A stretch of DNA of 11,273 bases from Flavobacteriales bacterium UBA7878. Its GTDB lineage: Bacteria > Bacteroidota > Bacteroidia > Flavobacteriales > Schleiferiaceae. The notes beneath the pieces are model-generated. The model saw nothing but the letters and a program-made list of their open reading frames with translations, was not told the origin of the DNA and did not search any database. The position numbers were made by a program, and so were the translations under genes. Shown here one piece after another: positions 1-6,937 of this stretch. Positions within the stretch are counted from its first letter, which is position 1. The number at the start of each line of letters is the position of its first letter. The DNA lies in assembly GCA_002501205.1 (NCBI GenBank), contig DLRW01000003.1:1-11273 (forward strand). Reading direction: 5' to 3'.

Positions 1-336
1 GTAGTGCTCCTGATATTGTGCTAATTTCTCCGCTCCCAAATCAGGCTTTATCAATACAACTTTGGGTCGACCAGTTACTAACCAACGGGCATATCGAATC
101 TCCAGGCCTTCCTTTTGCAAAAGCTTAACCGCCCGGGCGATGGCGTCATCCGCATCCCGAATATCTTCCAATTCGGCATCAATACCCTTCGCCACCAAGG
201 GCCCTAATAGGGTATAATCATCCCCATACTGCTCGATCATCGCTGGGACCTTAGACCGTAAAACGGTGTAGATTCCACCAATTTGATTACATACTTCCCA
301 GGAACATTCTATGAGGGGGACATTTTGCTTAGGCAT
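1..336 (-). CDS. Glycogen synthase, GT3 (eukaryotic-type) family, N-terminal fragment
   Basis: Partial gene, cut by the left edge; 112 codons are visible, starting at the ATG at 336-334 (MPKQN...). Near the N-terminus it reads ECSWEVCNQIGGIYTVLRSK, followed by GDDYTLLGP. These match the conserved start of GT3 glycogen synthases (fungal/animal GYS type: WEVxNxxGGIYTVLxxKA, then GDxYxLLGP), in which the GG stretch helps bind the nucleotide-sugar phosphates. The enzyme adds glucose from a nucleotide sugar to the glycogen chain in the cytoplasm. Many Bacteroidota use this GT3 type in place of the bacterial GT5 GlgA. There is no signal peptide. It is transcribed divergently from thyA, with 146 bases between the starts. 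The family call is firm. Catalytic residues further downstream cannot be seen, so intactness is unknown. Confidence 0.85.
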   Translation of the reverse strand, partial: MPKQNVPLIECSWEVCNQIGGIYTVLRSKVPAMIEQYGDDYTLLGPLVAKGIDAELEDIRDADDAIARAVKLLQKEGLEIRYARWLVTGRPKVVLIKPDLGAEKLAQYQEHY

Positions 337-482
337 AGCGTAGATTTAACACGGTTAAAGTTGCCCATTTTTGAGGACAATGCCTGAGCCAGACAAAAGA
401 AATTAACAAGCCTCTTTTTTCATCCACAGGCCTTGAGGTCTATCGACAGAGAGCCCTTATTTTTACTTCAAATTTTCAAGCC
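337..482. promoter_or_regulatory. Divergent intergenic region, glycogen synthase / thyA
   Basis: This 146-base region must hold the starts of both divergent transcripts. On the plus strand a CTTG at 432-435 lies 22 bases before TATTTTTA at 458-465. This is a weak match to the Bacteroidota TTTG / TAnnTTTG promoter and would give thyA a leader of about 14 bases. Close to the glycogen synthase start is an inverted repeat, TTTAAC-acg-GTTAAA (345-359), the size of a small operator. I found no convincing -7 element for the minus-strand gene. Confidence 0.35.
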
Positions 483-1388
483 ATGCAGCAGTATCACGAT
501 TTGATGCGTCATATTTTGGATCAAGGAACGCTTAAAGAAAACCGCACCGGAATTAATACCATTTCCGTTTTTGGTTATCAGATGCGCTTCAATCTTCAAG
601 AGGGATTCCCTCTGGTAACCACCAAAAAGGTGCACCTCAAATCGATTATTCACGAGCTGTTGTGGTTTATCGCAGGGGATACCAATATTCGCTATTTGGT
701 GCAAAATGGAGTGAATATCTGGAATGAATGGCCCTTCCAGAATTACTTAAATGAAAAAGGTTTAAGTGAAAAACTACCTAAATACAGTGATGCCTGGAAA
801 GCTGAATTGCAAAGTTTCAAAGAGCAAATCATTGCCAATGAGAGTTTCGCTAAAGAATGGGGTGAACTCGGTCCGGTTTACGGACGCCAATGGCGAAACT
901 TTGAGGGTATAGACCAAATGGCACAATTGATTGAAGATATTAAGCGTAATCCCAATAGTCGCAGGCATATCATTTCCGCCTGGAACCCCAAGGATATTCC
1001 GGTTATGGCTAAATCAGGCTTACCACCCTGCCACACCCTATTTCAGTTTTATGTGGCTGACAATAAATTAAGCTGTCAGCTTTACCAACGTTCGGCGGAT
1101 GTGTTTTTAGGCGTGCCCTTTAACATTGCTTCTTATGCCTTGCTTACTATGATGGTCGCTCAGGTTTGTGATCTGGAATTAGGTGATTTCGTGCACACTT
1201 TTGGCGACGCTCATTTGTATGAAAACCATCTGGATCAAAGCAAAGAGCAATTAAGTCGCGACTTCCGTGCCCTTCCTCAAATGAAGATTAATCCAGAGGT
1301 GAAGGACTTCTTCTCCTTTAAGTTTGAAGATTTTGAATTAGTGAATTACGATCCGCATCCTGCCATTCGAGCACAGGTAGCGGTTTAA
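483..1388 (+). CDS. thyA: Thymidylate synthase
   Basis: Cytoplasmic dimeric enzyme that methylates dUMP to dTMP with 5,10-methylene-tetrahydrofolate, releasing dihydrofolate. The protein is 301 aa. Visible landmarks are R21 in the phosphate-binding RTG loop, the SRR pair (R160-R161) that reaches the partner's active site, the nucleophile C183 in LPPCH, QRSAD with R203 and D206, N214 in FNIASY, H244 and Y246 in GDAHLYENH, and the C-terminal YDPHPAIRAQVAV. It is 37 residues longer than E. coli ThyA. Most of the extra length is an insertion at about residues 84-125, as in the longer Lactobacillus-type enzymes. The start is the only sensible ATG, since the conserved N-terminal helix begins directly. 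It is followed after 10 bases by a secreted-protein gene and then by folA, which recycles its dihydrofolate product. Confidence 0.97.
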   Translation: MQQYHDLMRHILDQGTLKENRTGINTISVFGYQMRFNLQEGFPLVTTKKVHLKSIIHELLWFIAGDTNIRYLVQNGVNIWNEWPFQNYLNEKGLSEKLPKYSDAWKAELQSFKEQIIANESFAKEWGELGPVYGRQWRNFEGIDQMAQLIEDIKRNPNSRRHIISAWNPKDIPVMAKSGLPPCHTLFQFYVADNKLSCQLYQRSADVFLGVPFNIASYALLTMMVAQVCDLELGDFVHTFGDAHLYENHLDQSKEQLSRDFRALPQMKINPEVKDFFSFKFEDFELVNYDPHPAIRAQVAV

Positions 1389-1398
1389 ATCTTCAGCT

Positions 1399-2724
1399 AT
1401 GGCAAAATCAGCATTAGCAATAGTCTTTCTCTTTCTCAATTCCATTAATCTGTGGTCTCAGGTCGTTCATTTCAAAGGCTGCTCTGACCCGGAATGCAGT
1501 CAAGAGCGCTATTTTGCCATCATGGCTGAAGTAGAAGCCCAGATCTATGCCCAATACGGATTTGAATACAATGACAGCCTTAGTTTCGATTTCAAGCTTG
1601 ACGATGACGGGCAACTAAAGATCTTGAAATCCTATGCCTGGATTAATGAAGAGGCGATTAGCGTATATGCCAATGCCCTAAAAAAGCGGATCAATACGGC
1701 CGAAATGGAAGCGGGGCAAGAGTTTAGTTTGTACTATAAGCAAGGGGCTGATAATTCGAATTCATCAACCCCATACCTTAATAAGACCCTCCGCTTCCCA
1801 GAAGCTAAAAAGTGCCGTAAGTTTAATCAAGAGGCTCGATTAGCTTGTGCGAAATACTTCATCTCCTATGAGATGGACCAAGCTTTAGAACTAGAGACTT
1901 TTGAAGATGATTTTACGGCATCTTTATACTACCGCGAAGGAACTTTATATCGCGTCTTTATCACCCGGGCTCCATTAATCAATAAACGTATAATTGATGC
2001 ATTTCAGCAATTCCCACTTTTTGATGATCGAAACTTTAAAAAGAAAAGTCTGGAAAAAGCGGGTGACTATTTTTATTACTACCAGCACTTGGGCCTAAGT
2101 GATAGTAGCGAAGCCAACTCCTACTTCGATCAGCGCTACGGAGTTTATATCAAAAATAAAAACTGGTCTCAGCTTCGAATAGCAATAGATCCATTTCACA
2201 ATCTGCCATTTATTGACACCTTAAGTCGACTTTCTCCCTACAACAAACTGCTATGGGGCTACTTAGAAAATGAGTTCACTTCAGGAAATATTCCGCAACG
2301 AATGTGGACCCTTGAACGTTTCGAAAACAAACAGTTCAGGGAAACAACAAAGGATAGCAACCAAACTTCGGAATCACTGGCCGAAATTGAAAGAATCCCC
2401 GTTTTCAAAGGTTGTGATTCAACATGGGCAAACGAGGTTTTAAAGACTTGCTTTCAATATCAAATAATGAATTATATCTCCGAGGAGTTTGACTATCCTT
2501 TGAAAGCATGGCGGAAAAAGATTCAGGGTAAAGCTTATGTCGATTTTTCAGTTGAGGAATCGGGAGAAGTCGGAACCATTCAGGTTTTAGTTAAAACTGA
2601 TCCCCTGTTGGATATAGAGGCCATTCGAGTTGTTTCCGAAATACCATCGATGAAACCTGCTCTCCAAAAAAACAAACCGGTAAGAATCTATTTCACATTA
2701 CCCATCAACGTAACTTTTAATTAG
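1399..2724 (+). CDS. Secreted protein with C-terminal TonB_C-like domain and two degenerate upstream copies
   Basis: 441 aa with an N-terminal signal peptide (about residues 1-21, ending LWSQ) and no other membrane segment, so probably periplasmic or secreted. The C-terminal part (about 332-439) has the usual layout of Bacteroidota TonB C-terminal domains: PVFKGC, a second Cys (C351), a 'YP..A' segment, a beta strand YVDFSVEESGEVG, then 'D..AIRVVSEIP..KPA', 'KPVRIYFTLPI'. Two earlier stretches repeat this plan: 22-97 (HFKGC with C28 and C33, strand SFDFKLDDDGQL, helix INEEAISVYANAL) and about 130-206 (C139 and C150, strand SLYYREGTL, helix INKRIIDAFQQFP). There is no proline-rich periplasm-spanning linker of a classical TonB, so energy transduction is doubtful and function is unknown. 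It sits 10 bases after thyA, probably in the same transcript, but has no evident folate role. Confidence 0.7.
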   Translation: MAKSALAIVFLFLNSINLWSQVVHFKGCSDPECSQERYFAIMAEVEAQIYAQYGFEYNDSLSFDFKLDDDGQLKILKSYAWINEEAISVYANALKKRINTAEMEAGQEFSLYYKQGADNSNSSTPYLNKTLRFPEAKKCRKFNQEARLACAKYFISYEMDQALELETFEDDFTASLYYREGTLYRVFITRAPLINKRIIDAFQQFPLFDDRNFKKKSLEKAGDYFYYYQHLGLSDSSEANSYFDQRYGVYIKNKNWSQLRIAIDPFHNLPFIDTLSRLSPYNKLLWGYLENEFTSGNIPQRMWTLERFENKQFRETTKDSNQTSESLAEIERIPVFKGCDSTWANEVLKTCFQYQIMNYISEEFDYPLKAWRKKIQGKAYVDFSVEESGEVGTIQVLVKTDPLLDIEAIRVVSEIPSMKPALQKNKPVRIYFTLPINVTFN

Positions 2725-2746
2725 AATCTATAATTCTATTATCCTC

Positions 2747-2772
2747 TATCTTCGCCGCATGGCGAATTCGCC
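2747..2772 (+). promoter_or_regulatory. Probable folA promoter -7 element overlapping nested inverted repeats
   Basis: TATCTTCG at 2747-2754 matches the Bacteroidota -7 element TAnnTTTG in 5 of 6 fixed positions. A weak TTAG (2721-2724) lies 22 bases upstream. Start of transcription would fall near 2758, giving folA a leader of about 46 bases. The element overlaps a stem made of TTCGCC (2751-2756) and GGCGAA (2761-2766). The latter also pairs with a second TTCGCC (2767-2772) in the 12-bp palindrome GGCGAATTCGCC. Either the hairpin or the palindrome can form, not both. Confidence 0.45.
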
Positions 2773-2803
2773 TCACTAATTTTTAATACAGAAAACCGGG
2801 ATT

Positions 2804-3295
2804 ATGAATCTAACTCTTATTGCCGCCATGGCTCAAAATCGAGTAATTGGCAAAGACAATGATTTGATCTGGCATTTTCCGGAAGATTTAAAGCGTTTTA
2901 AAAAGCTGACCAGCGGCCACGCGATCATTATGGGCCGCAAAACCTACGAGAGCCTGGGCCGCCCTTTACCCAATCGCAAGAATATTGTGATCACCAGACA
3001 AGCCAATTATAATGCGGAAGGCTGCTTGATGGCATCCAGTATGGAGTCGGCCATAGAACTGGCGAAAGAGGATAATCAACCTTTTATTGTTGGCGGTGCC
3101 GAGATTTATAAGCAAGCTCTACCTTTTGCAAAAACCATTGAACTCACCTTAATTAAGGCCGATTACGAAGGCGATACCTATTTCCCTGAATTCGATGCGG
3201 AAGTTTGGAAATTAGCCCGGGGCGAAAAAAAAGAGGCGGACGATAAACACGCCCACCCCTTTGAATTTCAGACTTATAAAAAAATCAAGCTCTAG
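2804..3295 (+). CDS. folA: Dihydrofolate reductase
   Basis: Cytoplasmic NADPH-dependent enzyme that reduces dihydrofolate to tetrahydrofolate, completing the cycle with ThyA encoded upstream. 163 aa, normal for chromosomal DHFR (E. coli 159). Landmarks: LIAAMAQNRVIG (N-terminal strand and loop), W23 and the catalytic acid D28 in WHFPEDLKRF, IIMGRKTYESLGRPLPNRKN with R45 and T47 at the NADPH site and R58 at the folate glutamate, the IVGGAEIY segment with G97-G98, and EGDTYFP with T124 equivalent to E. coli T113. The ATG at 2804 places the first strand correctly. It lies 79 bases after the TonB_C-like gene and seems to have its own promoter. The stop codon shares bases with the stop of the converging clpX. 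Confidence 0.97.
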   Translation: MNLTLIAAMAQNRVIGKDNDLIWHFPEDLKRFKKLTSGHAIIMGRKTYESLGRPLPNRKNIVITRQANYNAEGCLMASSMESAIELAKEDNQPFIVGGAEIYKQALPFAKTIELTLIKADYEGDTYFPEFDAEVWKLARGEKKEADDKHAHPFEFQTYKKIKL

Positions 3296-4548
3296 CTAAC
3301 GGCCTTTAAAGCATTCATCGACATTTTATCGATGCGTTTCTTGGCATAAGCTTGATCTACTACCAATTCGTGATTTTGCTCAACCTCGCCAGGCAATTCG
3401 AACATCGCATCAGTCAGGATCGTCTCAATAATAGAGCGTAATCCCCGTGCTCCTAACTTGAATTCCATCGCCTTATCAACTACATAGTCGATAGCTTCTT
3501 CTTTAAAGTCCAGGCTGATATCATCCATTCGCAGCAATTCTTCGTATTGCTTGATAATGGCGTTCTTAGGTTCGGTTAAAATCAGTTTCAAAGCATCCGC
3601 ATCCAGGGGATTTAAATGCGTTAATACCGGAATACGACCAATCAATTCAGGGATTAAGCCAAAGCTCTTCAAATCCTGAGGGGCCACATACTGTAGCATA
3701 TTATTCTTATCCAAAGCCTCACGATCCTTAGAAGAATGGAAACCCACAGATTGGGTGTTTAAGCGATTGGCAATATTGCGTTGAATGCCATCAAAGGCAC
3801 CGCCGGCAATGAACAAAATATTGCGGGTATCTACCTCAATAAATTTCTGATCGGGATGCTTACGTCCACCTTGAGGAGGAACATTAACCTTGGTTCCTTC
3901 CAATAATTTTAAAAGGGCCTGTTGCACCCCCTCTCCACTCACGTCGCGAGTAATGGAAGGGTTATCACTCTTACGAGCAATTTTGTCGATCTCATCAATA
4001 AAGATAATCCCGCGCTCCGCTGCCTTCTGATCGTAATTGGAAGCTTGTAATAAGCGTGTCAAAATACTTTCCACATCCTCACCTACATAACCTGCTTCAG
4101 TTAATACTGTAGCGTCTACAATGGTAAAAGGAACGTTTAGCATTTTAGCAATGGTACGTGCCAAAAGGGTTTTACCGGTACCGGTTTCACCAACCATCAT
4201 GATATTGGATTTATCAATTTCGATGGCTTCTTCCTTCAGCTCGCTTTTATCAGCGCTTAAGCGTTTATAGTGATTATATACTGCCACAGAAAGGATACGC
4301 TTGGCTTCATCCTGACCAATTACATATTGATCTAGGAATTTCTTAATCTCTCTGGGCTTAACGATTCGCATGGAACGACTGAGTTCCTTGCGCTCTTTCA
4401 TGTCCATTTCCTCTACCACAATGCCATAGGCCTGGCGAATACAATGGTCACAGATATGTCCATTAATTCCGGCGATCAGAACATTGGTGTCCTTTTTTTC
4501 ACGCCCACAAAATGAACAACTTAAACTTTCTTTATTACTGGAACTCAT
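3292..4548 (-). CDS. clpX: ATP-dependent Clp protease ATP-binding subunit ClpX
   Basis: Hexameric AAA+ unfoldase that feeds substrates to ClpP. From the ATG at 4548 it is 418 aa (E. coli 424). It begins MSSSNKESLS followed by the four-Cys zinc-binding domain (C11, C14, C33, C36). Further landmarks: Walker A GETGTGKT (120-127), the substrate-gripping pore loop GYVG (153-156), Walker B IIFIDEIDK (181-189), the RKH pore loop in GGRKHP (227-232), and sensor-2 GARG (366-369). The reading frame stays open upstream to a TTG at 4608, but that 20-residue extension is coded by the arms of a perfect hairpin and is absent from the family, so the start at 4548 is preferred. It is downstream of clpP and convergent with folA, with a 4-base overlap. 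Confidence 0.96.
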   Translation of the reverse strand: MSSSNKESLSCSFCGREKKDTNVLIAGINGHICDHCIRQAYGIVVEEMDMKERKELSRSMRIVKPREIKKFLDQYVIGQDEAKRILSVAVYNHYKRLSADKSELKEEAIEIDKSNIMMVGETGTGKTLLARTIAKMLNVPFTIVDATVLTEAGYVGEDVESILTRLLQASNYDQKAAERGIIFIDEIDKIARKSDNPSITRDVSGEGVQQALLKLLEGTKVNVPPQGGRKHPDQKFIEVDTRNILFIAGGAFDGIQRNIANRLNTQSVGFHSSKDREALDKNNMLQYVAPQDLKSFGLIPELIGRIPVLTHLNPLDADALKLILTEPKNAIIKQYEELLRMDDISLDFKEEAIDYVVDKAMEFKLGARGLRSIIETILTDAMFELPGEVEQNHELVVDQAYAKKRIDKMSMNALKAVS

Positions 4549-4563
4549 AGCCTTATTCTGCTG

Positions 4564-4571
4564 CAAAAATA
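4564..4571 (-). promoter_or_regulatory. clpX: Candidate clpX promoter -7 element
   Basis: On the minus strand 4571-4564 reads TATTTTTG, a perfect TAnnTTTG. It would start transcription near 4560, about 12 bases before the clpX ATG at 4548. It lies directly after the hairpin at 4573-4606, and its T run also serves as the U-rich tail of that hairpin. No clear TTTG was found at the right -33 distance, where the hairpin arm lies, so activity is uncertain. Confidence 0.4.
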
Positions 4572-4572
4572 C

Positions 4573-4606
4573 GGAATCCGTTTCAGAGCATACTGAAACG
4601 GATTCC
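4573..4606 (-). terminator. Perfect 14-bp hairpin between clpP and clpX
   Basis: Arms 4573-4586 (GGAATCCGTTTCAG) and 4593-4606 are exact reverse complements around a 6-base loop. Read on the minus strand, the stem is followed by GTATTTTTG, a short T-rich run. It lies 30 bases after the clpP stop, where a terminator or an mRNA-stabilising stem would be expected. The tail is less T-rich than the one after tig, so termination may be partial. Confidence 0.65.
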
Positions 4607-4636
4607 AAATGATTGACTCTTACTAGAGAAACGTTC

Positions 4637-5311
<675 letters not shown>

Positions 5312-5341
5312 TAGTTACGTTTTAAGGGAGATAATATTAAC

Positions 5342-5375
5342 AAAAAAAGGCTCGACAATGATCGAGCCTTTTTTT
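5342..5375 (-). terminator. Rho-independent terminator after tig
   Basis: GGCTCGA (5349-5355) and TCGAGCC (5362-5368) pair around a 6-base loop. The stem is flanked by seven A on one side and seven T on the other, so it works on paper in both directions. On the minus strand it follows the tig stop by 20 bases and ends in TTTTTTTG. It would separate tig from clpP at least in part. Confidence 0.85.
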
Positions 5376-5395
5376 GTTTTATGACAGTATTGCAG

Positions 5396-6736
5396 TTAAT
5401 TCCCGTAGAAGGATTTAACGAACTCTCCGTAAGTCACCTCTTGCTCATCAAGCTTGAAGGTGTCTTTAAAGAACTGCAATAATTTTTGCTGGAACAACTG
5501 ATCATTGATGCGCTGTGCTTCCTCGCGGTTACCCAATACATTATGAGCAATCTTATCTAAGTCCATTCCTTCGGGGAACTGACCGTATTGCGCCATTTGC
5601 TGAAGCACCATTTGCTTGGTGTACTCCACCATTTCCTCATGCTCCACTTTAATATCGTTCTCACGAATTACGCGGTTCTCGATAATTTGCCAACGCATAT
5701 CCTCCTTCATCTGAGGGAATTTTTCTTCAATCTCCTCTTCAGACATGGGCTCTTCAGTGGCAGTTTTCATCCACTTCTTCAAGAACAAATCCGGTAATTC
5801 GAATTTGTACTTATCTAAAAGTTTATCGCGAACATCCTGATAGAATTTACGATCAGAATCACCCACAAATACACGCTCAGCATCCGCTTTAATACGCGCA
5901 CGGAACTCTTCTTCGTTGCTCACTGTGCCTTCACCAAAAACCTTATCAAACAGTTCTTGATTTAATTCGGCAGGATCCAATTTGCTCAACTCAGTAATTT
6001 CAAGCTCGAAGCGGTAGCTGGAATTCTCCAATACCTCATCTTCTACTTTCAATACACCTGCTAAACGGAAATCATCTTTAAAATCCTTTTTAGCCAGAAC
6101 TACTTTATCACCTACCTTCTTACCTAAAACAGATTTAGCTGCTTTATCAGTAAGAGCCTCAAGGGCGATGGTACTTTCGGCTTCAATTCCACCTTCTACT
6201 GTAACATCCTTTTTGTCAACCTCAACAAATTTGGCTTTAAGGATGGCATTTTCTTCTACAGTTTCAGGATAAGACATTGTGCCAAAACGACGGGCATAAT
6301 CAGTCACATAGCGATCGATCATTTCGTCATCTGCAATTACCTTATTAAAAGGAATCTTAGTACGGGCGTTCAGCTTTAATTCAAATTCTGGCGCCAGTCC
6401 CAATTCGTAATCAAACTGAAAATCCTTCTGCCCATCCCAATCGATATCGCTCTGCTCTACTGGCATTGGATTCCCAAGGATATCCAATTTCTCTTCCTGA
6501 ATATGGTCGTAAACCGCATGCTGAAGAATATGGTTGATTTCTTCAATCAAAACCGACTTTCCAAACTGCTTTTTGATCAAACCGGCAGGCACATGACCCG
6601 GACGGAAGCCAGGAATGCTTGCTTTTTTACGGTAATCCTTTAAAGTCTTATCTACCTTTTCTCGGTAATCTGATTCCTCGATAGCCACTGTCAGTACGGC
6701 ATTCAAGTCATCTTTCTTTTGGACATTAACCTTCAT
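5396..6736 (-). CDS. tig: Trigger factor, ribosome-associated chaperone
   Basis: First chaperone to meet nascent chains at the ribosome exit. 446 aa (E. coli 432). The ribosome-binding signature GFRPGHVP is at 43-50 within the N-terminal domain (about 1-115). The middle region (about 150-250) lies where the FKBP-type prolyl isomerase domain should be. It lacks the usual PGFE and FPxxY landmarks, so isomerase activity looks lost or strongly altered. The C-terminal part (about 255-446) is long, charged and helical, as expected for the substrate-cradling arms. A Shine-Dalgarno-like AGAAGGA (6747-6741) lies 4 bases before the ATG, unusual in this window. It is followed by clpP and clpX, a gene neighbourhood also seen in E. 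coli. Confidence 0.94.
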   Translation of the reverse strand: MKVNVQKKDDLNAVLTVAIEESDYREKVDKTLKDYRKKASIPGFRPGHVPAGLIKKQFGKSVLIEEINHILQHAVYDHIQEEKLDILGNPMPVEQSDIDWDGQKDFQFDYELGLAPEFELKLNARTKIPFNKVIADDEMIDRYVTDYARRFGTMSYPETVEENAILKAKFVEVDKKDVTVEGGIEAESTIALEALTDKAAKSVLGKKVGDKVVLAKKDFKDDFRLAGVLKVEDEVLENSSYRFELEITELSKLDPAELNQELFDKVFGEGTVSNEEEFRARIKADAERVFVGDSDRKFYQDVRDKLLDKYKFELPDLFLKKWMKTATEEPMSEEEIEEKFPQMKEDMRWQIIENRVIRENDIKVEHEEMVEYTKQMVLQQMAQYGQFPEGMDLDKIAHNVLGNREEAQRINDQLFQQKLLQFFKDTFKLDEQEVTYGEFVKSFYGN

Positions 6737-6774
6737 AAATTCCTTCTATTCAGTATGTTCTTAAAAAGGGAGCG

Positions 6775-6805
6775 CAAAAGTAGACATTATTCCTTAGCTG
6801 AGAAA
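6775..6805 (-). promoter_or_regulatory. tig: tig promoter
   Basis: On the minus strand, TTTC (6805-6802) is followed after exactly 19 bases by TACTTTTG (6782-6775). This gives a perfect Bacteroidota -7 element TAnnTTTG and a 3-of-4 match to the -33 TTTG at the ideal spacing. Start of transcription would be near 6771, giving a leader of about 35 bases that includes the AGAAGGA ribosome binding site. Confidence 0.7.
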
Positions 6806-6937
6806 TCTAGAAGTGAAGGTTTCGAATTATTAACAAGTGGATTTAGCATTTTTGAAATGAAAAAAAAACGCAAATCATTAATTGTTCTATTTTTACGGGA
6901 AATTGGATAAAGTCTTTATTTATAATTATCTCGCTTT

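Noticed and set aside
3316..3334. CATCGA / TCGATG stem as a folA terminator
   Set aside because: Only 6 bp, no T-run after it on the plus strand, and it lies in the clpX coding region.
4549..4608. 20-residue N-terminal extension of ClpX from a TTG
   Set aside because: It is coded by the arms of a perfect hairpin and is absent from the family. The internal ATG at 4548 gives the normal ClpX N-terminus.
6719..6910. 63-codon plus-strand frame between tig and the barrel gene
   Set aside because: It overlaps the tig start and promoter, has Lys/Arg-rich low-complexity coding from A-tracts, no family resemblance and no promoter. Taken as non-coding.
6921..6934. TATAAT and TATCTCGC as promoter of the barrel-SPOR gene
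   Set aside because: TATAAT is not the Bacteroidota housekeeping element and is likely by chance in AT-rich DNA. TATCTCGC matches TAnnTTTG in only three fixed positions.
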